Shown here: positions 11,451-20,173 of the stretch, one piece after another
How the letters are laid out: each line of letters opens with the position of its first letter
Numbering within the stretch: the first letter of the stretch is position 1
From: Sisyra terminalis
Lineage: Eukaryota; Arthropoda; Insecta; Neuroptera; Sisyridae
Direction of reading: 5' to 3'
DNA length: 64,000 bases
Assembly: GCA_958496175.1 (NCBI GenBank)
Contig: OY292277.1
Span: 35,599,050-35,663,049, forward strand
Made by a program: the position numbers and the translations under genes
The notes under the pieces: model-generated
The model's input: only the letters and a program-made list of their open reading frames with translations
Told to the model about the DNA's origin: nothing
The model's database searches: none

Positions 11451-12223
11451 AACATTTTATTTTATTATACCTATAGAGAAATACAATAAATGAACTTGTA
11501 AAATTTTTCACTTTTAAAGTCATCAAAGATATAAACCACCTGCAGTCCATTCACTTCTATAACTGTTTCCTTCCAATTGTATGTACTAGTCCGTCGAAAC
11601 TTATAAAGTAGTAATACGAGTTTAGTAAAACTGCAAAAAATGGTATAGAAATGTGGGATCTGCTGCGGTCAGCTGATTTTCAAATAACATTAGGTGCCGA
11701 ACCCCTGGCTTATCCTTTCTGCAGTTGAAATTTTGTTTGATTTATTTATATTTCTTTTGTTGATAACTTTAAGTTCTATAATATAAGCAATTATAATGTA
11801 AGTAAGCTCAAAAATAACTTAATTCATTAATTTTTAATATATTTTACCTGAATACATAAGGGATATAACCACAACGGCCGCAACAATGAAACCAAATTGT
11901 TAAAAACGTAGAATCGAAAGAGATAAAAAATATTTATTATATGACAATTTAACGATAAAGCTTAGTTCACAGGAAAAATAAAATACGTATTTTATATACT
12001 TTTGTATCTGTAATTAACTGATTTTCTACACACTTTACATACACATCGTTAAGTTGACGTTAAGTCGGATATTGTCCAATTTGAAGTGGTGTCTGGTGCT
12101 GCCATCAACGAGGTATTTTTAATTTTTCTATCAATTTCCAATTTGACAAATGTTTTATTTTTAACGTTAGCCTCGTTTTTCTCGTTGCTTTAAATAGATT
12201 TTCGCCACAGAACATCGTAGCAA
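11451..12223. other. Intergenic DNA upstream of unc-45
   Basis: The purine skew ends near 11450. The rest is AT-rich with a less AT-rich patch at about 11650-11720 (TGCTGCGGTCAGCTG, then GGTGCCGAACCCCTGG). I see no gene here. The last 100 bp lead into the unc-45 promoter. Confidence 0.5.
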
Positions 12224-12233
12224 TTTCTAGAAA
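12224..12233 (+). promoter_or_regulatory. Heat-shock-element-like site before unc-45
   Basis: The sequence TTTCTAGAAA holds an inverted TTC..GAA pair, the core of a heat shock element. It sits 15 bp upstream of the TATA box and about 105 bp before the unc-45 start codon. Only two of the three units of a full element are present. Heat-shock control would suit an Hsp90 co-chaperone but is inference. Confidence 0.35.
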
Positions 12234-12246
12234 ATCAAGCTTTCAC

Positions 12247-12254
12247 TATAAATA
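12247..12254 (+). promoter_or_regulatory. TATA box of unc-45
   Basis: TATAAATA stands 91 bp before the unc-45 ATG in an otherwise unremarkable stretch. Transcription would be expected to start around 12275-12280, giving a 5-prime leader of about 60 nt. No intron is needed between this and the start codon. Confidence 0.5.
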
Positions 12255-12337
12255 CGTCCGCTGCGCTCACATGTGCTTAATATTAAAATACAAAATTATA
12301 ACACAAAGTTTCAAATAATAAACAAAAATTAACAATC

Positions 12338-15169
12338 ATGGTGGCTACGGTTACAACAATCGATAAAGACACTGCTCAAGAGTTCAAAGAAAAGGGAAAT
12401 GAAGCCTTCAAAAGCGGCGACTGGAATTTATCAATTGAGTATTACACCAAAGCGATACAACACTCCGATGATGATTCTCGCGACACGGCCACATACTACA
12501 AAAACCGAGCAGCAGCATATTTGAAAAAAGGAAAACATAAAAAAGCAGTCGACGACTGCAATAAGGCACTTGAAATTATCCCAACCGACCCAAAAGCCTT
12601 ATTTCGACGGTCACAAGCTTTTGAAGCCTTGGAACGATTTGAAGAAGCTTACCGGGATGCACGTGAGGTTTTAAAAGTCGACCCATCCAACAAAGCAGTT
12701 CAACCAGTGTTAGAACGCTTACACAAAATTGTCCAAGAACGTATCCGAAAAAATGCGCAAACTACTACCAAAGTGGATCAAATGTTCAAGATTGCATTTA
12801 ACTTTGAAGATGACACCGAAAAAAGAACTACAGCAATCAAAAATATATTAGTGTTGGCTCGTGAATCCGCTGGTGCCGAAATCATGTATAAAGAAGGAAT
12901 TGTCAACCGAATCGGAAAGTTATTAAAAGTGGAAAAGAACAAAGAAATTTGTTTGTCAGCCATCCGAATCATTGCGGAGCTGTGTCGAGATTCAACTGAC
13001 CGAACAATGGGAGTTCTCGAAGGATTAGGAGTTCCGTGGTTTTTAGATATTTTAAATTCAAATGAAGAAGAACGAGTTAATGCCTCTCAGTATTGTATGC
13101 AAACAATTTTAAATGCTCTTTCTGGAATGGACAACAAACCAAATTCTAAACCAAACAAAGAACTATGCGACCGATACCAAAAAGAAATCGACTTACTTCT
13201 CTCCTGTTTGGTATACGCCCTTACTAATCGAACCATCACCGGTATGGCAAGAGATTCAATTATGGAATTAATCATCAAAAACGTTCATTACGATGCTCTA
13301 AGCTGGGCAGAACGACTACTCGAAATTAAAGGAGTTCAACGCCTTATGGAAGTCGCCAGTGAACTTAAAGAATACAAATATGAATCTGCAATGGATATTA
13401 CCGATTCTACACGTACAATAGCCTCAGTTTGTCTTGCCCGTATTTACGATAATATGTATTATGATAAGTTGAGAGAAAAGTTTTTGGCTGGCATCGACGA
13501 ATTTGTTAAAGATAAACTTCTTACTCCTGATATCGAATCAAAAGTGCGTGTAACAGTAGCAATAACAGCTTTACTGCTAGGCCCATTAGACGTCGGCAAT
13601 ACCGTTATAGCAAAAGAAGGTATAATGGAAATGATCCTAGTAATGGCCGGAACCGATGATGTTCTCCAACAAAAGGTAGCCTGTGAATGTATCATAGCTG
13701 CTGCATCGAAAAAAGATAAAGCCATGTCTATTATCAAACTAGGTGTTGATATACTAAAAAAGCTGTACAATTCAAAAGACGACGGAATTCGTGTACGAGC
13801 TTTAGTTGGTTTATGCAAACTTGGTAGTTCTGGTGGTTCGGACGCATCAATCCGACCTTTCGCTGATGGTTCCACTAAAAAATTAGCCGAAGCTTGTCGA
13901 CGTTTTCTTATAAATCCGTCCAAAGATCCAGACATGCGTCGCTGGGCAGCCGAAGGACTTTCGTATTTAACTCTGGATGCTGAAGTCAAAGAAAAACTAA
14001 TCGAAGATAAACCTGCAATAAAAGCTCTTCTCGAATTAGCCAAAACTGGTAATCAAGCTGCTCTCTACGGTGTTGTTACAACGCTAGTGAACTTAGTAAA
14101 CGCCTATGAAAAGCAAGAAATGCTACCGGAAATGATAGAATTGGCGAAATTTGCAAAACATCATATTCCAGAGGAACATGAACTGGATGATTCCGACTTT
14201 GTTAGGAAAAGAATTACCGTTTTGGGTAAAGAAGGTGTTACATCTGCTCTTGTTGCACTTGCTAAGACTGAAAGTAATAACTCGAAAGAGTTGATAGCTC
14301 GAGTATTCAACGCTATTTGTAGTGAACAAGAGTTACGAGGTGTGGTGGTTCAACAAGGAGGAGCAAAAGTGTTGCTTCCAATGGCACTGGAGGGTACTAA
14401 TCACGGCAAAAAACATGCAGCTCAAGCGTTAGCTCGAATTGGAATAACCATCAATCCAGAAGTCGCCTATCCAGGACAACGAATTTTAGAAGTGGTGCGA
14501 CCATTAATTGCCCTGTTACATCCTGACTGTTCTGCATTAGAAAATTTCGAGGCTCTAATGGCATTATGTAATATCGCCAGCTGCAGTGAAACCGCAAGAC
14601 AACGTATTCTTAAAGATGGAGGTCTTGCTCGAATAGACCATTACATGTACGAAGATCATGACCATTTGCGAAGAGCTGCCACTCAAGTAATAACCAACAT
14701 GATATTCTCTCCGGACGTGGTTAAAATTTATGAAGGTGATAACGACCGAACCAAATATCTTCTAGTACTTTGTGGTGACGAGGATGTCGACACTGCAATG
14801 GCTGCTTCTGGAGCGTTAGCTATGTTAACATCGATTAGCGAAATTTGCTGCAACAAAGTGTTTGAGTTAGCTACTTGGTTAGATAACGTTCACTGTCTGT
14901 TGGCCAATCCGAATTCAGAAATTCAATATCGCGGTGCTTATATTATCTTTAATTTGATTTCTTCCTCGAAAGAAATAGCTGAAAAGCTTATTGCGACTGA
15001 TGTCATGGAAATTTTAATGGCTCTCTCTCGATTAGAAGAACCAGGGAAAGAAAAAGTCAAAGAATGGGCGCAAAAAGCGTTAAACGCTGCGGAGGATTGG
15101 AAATTAATTCAAAAACCAACCAGTGTTCCAGATCCCTTGGTAGAACAAGAACAGGACGATGTGGAATAA
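12338..15169 (+). CDS. unc-45: UNC-45 myosin chaperone / Hsp90 co-chaperone
   Basis: A single uninterrupted frame of 943 residues, close to the usual length of animal UNC-45. The N-terminus (about residues 13-115) is three TPR repeats (EKGNEAFKSGDWNLSIEYY, KNRAAAYLKKGKHKKAV, KALFRRSQAFEALERFEEA) with the Lys/Asn/Arg positions of the carboxylate clamp that binds the EEVD tails of Hsp90/Hsp70. The rest is armadillo-like helices, a central domain and then the C-terminal UCS domain (roughly residues 520-930) that holds myosin heads. In the family the protein folds and stabilises muscle and cytoplasmic myosins together with Hsp90. The start is chosen because the TPR domain begins 12 codons later and the context AACAATCATGG is good. 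It is intronless, unlike its neighbours, but intact with normal codon use, so not a processed pseudogene by appearance. Confidence 0.97.
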   Translation: MVATVTTIDKDTAQEFKEKGNEAFKSGDWNLSIEYYTKAIQHSDDDSRDTATYYKNRAAAYLKKGKHKKAVDDCNKALEIIPTDPKALFRRSQAFEALERFEEAYRDAREVLKVDPSNKAVQPVLERLHKIVQERIRKNAQTTTKVDQMFKIAFNFEDDTEKRTTAIKNILVLARESAGAEIMYKEGIVNRIGKLLKVEKNKEICLSAIRIIAELCRDSTDRTMGVLEGLGVPWFLDILNSNEEERVNASQYCMQTILNALSGMDNKPNSKPNKELCDRYQKEIDLLLSCLVYALTNRTITGMARDSIMELIIKNVHYDALSWAERLLEIKGVQRLMEVASELKEYKYESAMDITDSTRTIASVCLARIYDNMYYDKLREKFLAGIDEFVKDKLLTPDIESKVRVTVAITALLLGPLDVGNTVIAKEGIMEMILVMAGTDDVLQQKVACECIIAAASKKDKAMSIIKLGVDILKKLYNSKDDGIRVRALVGLCKLGSSGGSDASIRPFADGSTKKLAEACRRFLINPSKDPDMRRWAAEGLSYLTLDAEVKEKLIEDKPAIKALLELAKTGNQAALYGVVTTLVNLVNAYEKQEMLPEMIELAKFAKHHIPEEHELDDSDFVRKRITVLGKEGVTSALVALAKTESNNSKELIARVFNAICSEQELRGVVVQQGGAKVLLPMALEGTNHGKKHAAQALARIGITINPEVAYPGQRILEVVRPLIALLHPDCSALENFEALMALCNIASCSETARQRILKDGGLARIDHYMYEDHDHLRRAATQVITNMIFSPDVVKIYEGDNDRTKYLLVLCGDEDVDTAMAASGALAMLTSISEICCNKVFELATWLDNVHCLLANPNSEIQYRGAYIIFNLISSSKEIAEKLIATDVMEILMALSRLEEPGKEKVKEWAQKALNAAEDWKLIQKPTSVPDPLVEQEQDDVE

Positions 15170-15271
15170 ATAGGATTGTTAAAAATATATTTATTAATTT
15201 ATTAACTTTATTCATATTTTAATTCTTGTTGTACTTAAATCAATACTTTTTTAGATTTTTAAATATTTTAT

Positions 15272-15281
15272 AATAAATAAA
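15272..15281 (+). terminator. unc-45 polyadenylation signals
   Basis: Two overlapping AATAAA hexamers (15272-15277 and 15276-15281) lie about 100 bp beyond the unc-45 stop codon, a normal spacing for 3-prime end formation. Confidence 0.6.
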
Positions 15282-16351
15282 ATCGACATTTACTTATTAA
15301 AAATGGTAATTAATTATTTAAAGGACTTAATTTCAGGCTACTAGGGTTGTAAAATGTGAGAAGCTCTATCCCCGATTGCGGCTTCGGTTTAAATATAACC
15401 TTGAGTTTATTTTATCATACCCTGTTAAGTCACAACCATCAAACACTAATTTATACACAGTTATATAGGAGTAACGAATGGGGTTTTAAAAAAAATAAGG
15501 ATTCGCTCTTTTGTACTCGACATAAAACTGTTAGGAGCTGGAGTCATTATATTTTATGACTCCGCTAAAATAAATATTTTAAGTTTTGTTCCGGTTCCCA
15601 ACTCTTTTGAAATCTTTCAGCTTCCAACCCAAGGTTTCAAGCTCTGGTTGCGACAAACGCTATTAGGCAATAATGAATTAAATAGGTATTATTTCTTTCA
15701 TTGAACTAAAGGTCGTAATACATCCTTAAGATTCTTAACTTCGTTAACTAACAATGAGATAAAACAAATCGGTTTTAATGGTTCTAATTATGTATTTTCA
15801 TTGCTAGCATTTTAAATTTTATGAACTATAAAAATGCGATGCGTACAAGGTGTACAATACAAAAACTCGATGAAATATTTAGTCAATTACTCCTGATATT
15901 TTAGTTATTTTCATAGAGTATTTGTACTAAAAAATAATCGTTTTTTTCTATTTTTTTTTATTTCCGTCATTTTCGTACGACGTTTTGTTCGAGACTTTAT
16001 CAATTGATTTAAATTGATGAGGATCAAGTCCTATGAAAATAACTAAATTAATTAATAATGAAGATTAACCGAGTGAATTAATGATATCTGATTTGATGAA
16101 TCTTCATCAAATTAGTATACTTCCATCGCTTTCATTAATCTTATCATTTGCTTTTTTCACAATTATTGTGCGACTCGCTATCACTTCCAATCACTTCTGT
16201 CAAAAATTTCTCAGTTATTTTAACTTTCATTATTATTAGATTGGTATAACTGTTTATGAGTTCAAAACTGAAATGTCAAAAAACACGCGGTGAACTCAAC
16301 GTTGATTGAAGTCTGACATTTACCTTTATATTTTTGATTAAATTTTAAAAG
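15282..16351. other. Intergenic spacer unc-45 / BUD23
   Basis: No gene is seen in this 1.1 kb. A 17-bp perfect inverted repeat (TTTAGTTATTTTCATAG at 15900-15916 and its complement at 16031-16047) encloses a T-rich core. It may be a small fold-back or chance. The BUD23 promoter should lie in the last 200 bp; no TATA box is obvious there. Confidence 0.5.
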
Positions 16352-17411
16352 ATGTCGAGGCCAGAACACTTAGCACCTCCAGAAATTGTAAGAATCACAA
16401 TTAAAAAATATTTTCGAAACATTGCAGCTATTATCCATTTTTATTTTTTTAGTTTTATAACGAAACGGAGGCTCGGAAATATACTCAAAAGTATGTATCA
16501 TTTACTGAAGATTATGAACAGGGATTAGAGCTTAATTGTTTTTTTTATAGTTCTCGAATGATGGAAATTCAGGAACAAATGAGTGAGCGAGCCATTGAGT
16601 TATTACTTCTTTCAGATGATAAGCCATGTTATTTATTGGATATTGGATGTGGTTCAGGACTTAGTGGAAGCGTTTTGGAAGAAAACGATCATGTTTGGGT
16701 CGGAATGGACATATCAATAGCGATGTTAGGTTTGTATTTGAAAAGCTTTTATTTTCAAATATTAATTGACACTTTATTTTTTCAGATATAGCCATAGAAC
16801 GAGAAGTAGAAGGAGATTTAGTTTTGTCAGATATGGGACAAGGCTGTCCATTTCGGGCCGGTTGTTTTGATGGCGCCATTAGTATATCAGCTCTTCAGTG
16901 GCTCTGCAATGCCGATAAAAAATCTCACAAACCAGTTCAAAGACTCTACAAATTCTTTAGCACTCTATACGCGTGTTTAGTAATTACTTTTACTCAAACA
17001 AAACTAATTTATTTTTAAAAAAATAAATATATTTTCTAGACGCGAACAGCTCGAGCCGTCTTTCAATTTTACCCCGAAAACAGTGATCAAATGGAGTTGT
17101 TAACGGCACAGGCGATGAAAGCTGGATTTTATGGAGGTATCGTCGTTGATTACCCGAACTCAACCAAAGCAAAAAAGTTCTTTCTTGTTTTAATGACGGG
17201 AGGGTCTATGCCATTACCGCAAGCTTTAGGAGTAGATGAAGACTCGAAAGTACAATATTCAAAACGAGAAGCTTGGAAAAAAACGAAAGCAAAATCGGTT
17301 AAAGGAAGTCGCGATTGGATTATTGAGAAAAAAGAACGAAGACGAAAACAAGGAAAAGAAACTAAAGATGACACGAAATATACAGGAAGAAAGCGTAGTG
17401 GTCGCTTTTAA
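16352..17411 (+). CDS. BUD23: BUD23-type 18S rRNA (guanine-N7) methyltransferase, five exons
   Basis: Exons 16352-16387, 16453-16490, 16551-16729, 16786-16979 and 17040-17411 join in frame into 272 codons plus stop, close to the about 280 residues of the human protein. All four introns are 56-65 bp with GT-AG ends. The product starts [12 protein letters not shown] and has the SAM-binding motif [12 protein letters not shown] (about residues 53-64), then VGMDIS, the family block [22 protein letters not shown], and the conserved [14 protein letters not shown] and [14 protein letters not shown] basic Lys/Arg-rich tail ends in GRKRSGRF. In the family this enzyme, with TRMT112, methylates a guanine of 18S rRNA during nuclear 40S ribosome maturation. 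All expected blocks are present and nothing is broken. Confidence 0.96.
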
Positions 17412-17448
17412 CATTATGTTGTAATTTATAAGAATAATTGTACAAAAA

Positions 17449-17454
17449 AATAAA
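17449..17454 (+). terminator. BUD23 polyadenylation signal
   Basis: AATAAA lies 38 bp after the BUD23 stop codon, followed by AT-rich sequence. Confidence 0.55.
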
Positions 17455-17672
17455 ATTACATTAATGCAGATATTAATTATTTTTTCCTTTATGCAATCAA
17501 GAAATTCCTTTAGGTATAAACGTATAAATTTCAACAATGTTTGTAAGTTGGTGAAGTATCAAGTATGTGAAGTATCAATATAATAATAGGCAAACACATA
17601 TATGTTTTTAATTAAATACATATGTGTAGTGAAACGGTGAAAACCAAATATATTAATCATCGTTAATCATTA

Positions 17673-17740
17673 TCTCAAATTTAAACTAACTGATTGTTGT
17701 TAACCGTTTCAAATATCGTTTCGGTTTCATTCAATTGCCA
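17673..17740 (+). repeat. Dispersed repeat A, copy 1
   Basis: CTCAAATTTAAACTAACTG followed by ATTGTTGTTAACCGTTTC and TTTCATTCAATTGCC is shared, with substitutions, with 34756-34806 (same strand) and with 29021-29070 and 50645-50712 (opposite strand). No ends or target duplications were defined, so its class is open. Confidence 0.5.
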
Positions 17741-18073
17741 AATTTTGCCATTTGTCAGTGTTGGACTGTGAATTTTTCACAGGTAATTACTATAATTCTG
17801 TAATATAAAGTATATAAATGCCATAATAGGCATAACAGGTATAAAATTACATTACAGGTGTGTGCATATCGGGTGTGTAAATATGAAACCGGAATTTGCC
17901 AATAGAGGGCCTACCAAATTATGTTGAGCCGTGTGATCATTGCTTGTGATTGTCAATGTCAGTCTGACAGTCATTTACGCATTTTTTTTTGTTTTGACTA
18001 ATAAACGTAACTGACGAAGTATTTTAAATCACAATAGTCTAAATTTCCTAAGTAATTTTTAAAAGTGTTGAAC

Positions 18074-18650
18074 ATGTCGAGTTTTGTGCCTACAAAGTAC
18101 GATTTGCGTACCGCATTGGTTTTCTGTTACCATTTGAATAAAACTGCCGCGGAATCGCATCGAATGCTTGTAGAAGCCTATGGCGAGCATGCTCTTGGGA
18201 AATCTCAGTGTTTTGAGTGGTTTAAAAAATTTAAAAATGGCGATTTCAATTTGGAGAACGAAGAACGTGGAAGACCACGGAAAAAGTTTGAAGACAACGA
18301 ATTGCTGGAATTGTTGAATGCGGATGATACTCAAACGCAACAACAACTTGCGAATCAATTAAAAGTGTCACGAGAAGCCGTCTCCCTACGGTTGAAAGCC
18401 ATGGGAAAAATCCAGAAGATCGGAAAGAAAAGCGGCAAAGGAAAATTTGGGCGAAAAACGGCCAGAATATCAAAAGATGCAACATAAAGTGATCTCGCTA
18501 CATGAGAATAGACCAAGCCACACAGCAAAATGAGTGAAGGATACCTATATTGAGGCATTCAGTTGGGAAATACTTACGCATACGGCTTACTCCCATATAT
18601 GAAGATTTACAAAAATGGCTCGACGACTTGTTGGCTCAAAAGAAGAACAA
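18074..18650 (+). pseudogene. Mariner transposase remnant, internally deleted
   Basis: An open frame from ATG 18074 to 18487 encodes the N-terminal paired helix-turn-helix region of a mariner transposase (MSSFVPTKYDLRTALVFCYH, later GKSQCFEWFKKFKNGDF and the ENEERGRPRK linker). The frame then breaks. About 18488-18530, in another frame, gives LHENRPSHTAK, resembling the HDNARPHTA block that holds a catalytic Asp, here Glu. About 18603-18650 gives EDLQKWLDDLLAQK, like the C-terminal region. Most of the catalytic core between is missing, so the copy is dead. Upstream sequence near 17875-17905 (GTGTGTAAATATGAAACCGG) may be the 5-prime end; no matching 3-prime inverted repeat was found. Confidence 0.85.
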
Positions 18651-19094
18651 TTATTTATATATTTTAAATATTATATGTTTTTTTATTTACAAAAAATAAA
18701 TACTTCTTTTTCATTTTTTTTAATTTTTACATACTGATAGATGTTTTGCTATTAGTTACAAAAATCGTGCAGTTTTCATGAAAAATAATTCATTTACTAC
18801 TTACATTTACAACGTTAAATACATGTCTAAAATGAAGTAGATTAAAATTGATGAATAAACCCTTGTAAATTAGGAAAAAAAAGAATGCAGTTTATCTAGT
18901 GAAAAAACAATATATTTTTGAGAATAATATTGAATTTTTATTTTACCGCCGTTAATACCTCCATCCAGATTCACCTTCCAAGAAGCAAATTGACAACTGA
19001 TAGAGTTTAACGAGTATAACAAAAACAGCGTATAACTCTATCTCATGATTTCTTATTTTTTAGAGTTCATTCAATATTACAGTTGCATTTCCGC

Positions 19095-19218
19095 TATTTT
19101 GCGGTAGCGAAAAGGCGTTTAAAAGCATTTTAATGTCCAAAAAACCCATTAGAAGTCGTTTAAAGTTATTAGTGGATTTTAAATGTTATCATTTCAAAAT
19201 GCCTTTTTTAACAGTGTA
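19095..19218 (-). repeat. MITE-like repeat B, partial copy
   Basis: Read on the - strand, it starts CACTGTTAAAAAAGGC and contains AAACGACTTCTAATGG. The same internal words occur at 19458-19661 in the opposite orientation and, diverged, at 41195-41325. The second terminus was not identified. Confidence 0.5.
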
Positions 19219-19457
19219 TCGTTAATTTGGTAAATATAGGTCTGCAGCCTAGTAGTTTTTTATGACAAACCTATAGGTACTATAGAATTTTCTCGATTAT
19301 GGCCACCGAATTGTTTTGTTAGAAAAATATAACTGTTCCCAGCGTTTACAGTTTTGTAATGCGAAGAATATTTGCTCCATGAAAAGCGAAAAATATAAAA
19401 CCTGTAAAGCTACAATCTGTAAAAGAAATGCGAAATTTAATGTTCCATTTAATCCTT

Positions 19458-19661
19458 CCCTGTTACGAAAGGGCATTTTGAAATCATATTATGTAAAATG
19501 CCTTTAGGAATTTTAAACGACTTCTAATGGTTTTTTTGAACTTTTAAAATGTCTTTCATAACAGATTTATTATTGTAAAATGAACAAGAAATGGCATTAT
19601 TGTAATTTTTGTCAACTGGCGTGAATGAATTTTTGCCTTTAAATGCTTTTTTTTAACAGGG
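19458..19661. mobile_element. Small MITE with CCCTGTTA termini
   Basis: The element is 204 bp. The left end is CCCTGTTACGAAAGGGCATTT and the right end is ATGCTTTTTTTTAACAGGG, giving roughly 20-bp imperfect inverted repeats. It shares AAACGACTTCTAATGG with the neighbouring copy. No clear target duplication is visible. An open frame across its left half (19316-19507) is not a gene. Confidence 0.55.
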
Positions 19662-20122
19662 TACAATCGATTTTTGTGCAACTGCTGAATATGCTATATA
19701 TACTGCTGAATGTATCAAAAATACATTTCATGATACTTCATAAAATAATTAAATAAGATTCAAAACGTATAAAGAAAAGTAAAGTGATCAAAAATAATAT
19801 GAATTCCCAATTTTGGTTGATTATTATGGTTTCTATAAGTTTACTTATATGAAAAACTGTGAAACGAATAACTTTAATAAATAATAGAGAATATAAAATT
19901 ATTTAGAATTACATTATTTATTTATTTTTTGATATGATCTTCATATTTTGCGTAAATACGGCATTACACAAATTTGAATGACACGGCTACTAATGGTAAA
20001 CAATTTAAAAATTTTCGAGCTGCTGGAGCTGGTGACAATTGTAGGGTTCTTAGGGTTGTTAGGTTTGTTACTGTTGTTAAAAATTCAAATTTCGTAATAT
20101 GCTTCACGTTTGTTATCCGAGA
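19662..20122. other. AT-rich spacer before CDC45
   Basis: No gene is seen. A short patch near 20040-20080 has degenerate TTAGG-like words, too few and irregular to be a telomere-type array. Confidence 0.5.
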
Positions 20123-20131
20123 TTAGGCGGG
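20123..20131 (+). promoter_or_regulatory. E2F-like site before CDC45
   Basis: TTAGGCGGG stands 43 bp before the CDC45 ATG and is one of the few GC-rich words in the area. It resembles the E2F consensus (TTTGGCGGGAA) with one mismatch in the T tract. CDC45 is a known E2F target in animals, so the position fits. The assignment is by motif only. Confidence 0.35.
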
Positions 20132-20173
20132 TTTTAGTAAATGATAGTTAAGATGGAAAACTAAAAATTTAAA

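Noticed and set aside
13459..14043. 194-codon open frame on the minus strand inside unc-45
   Set aside because: It is antisense to a well-conserved coding sequence, and such shadows are expected from codon bias; no family match.
20040..20085. TTAGG-like words suggesting interstitial telomere repeats
   Set aside because: Only a few irregular units; not an array.
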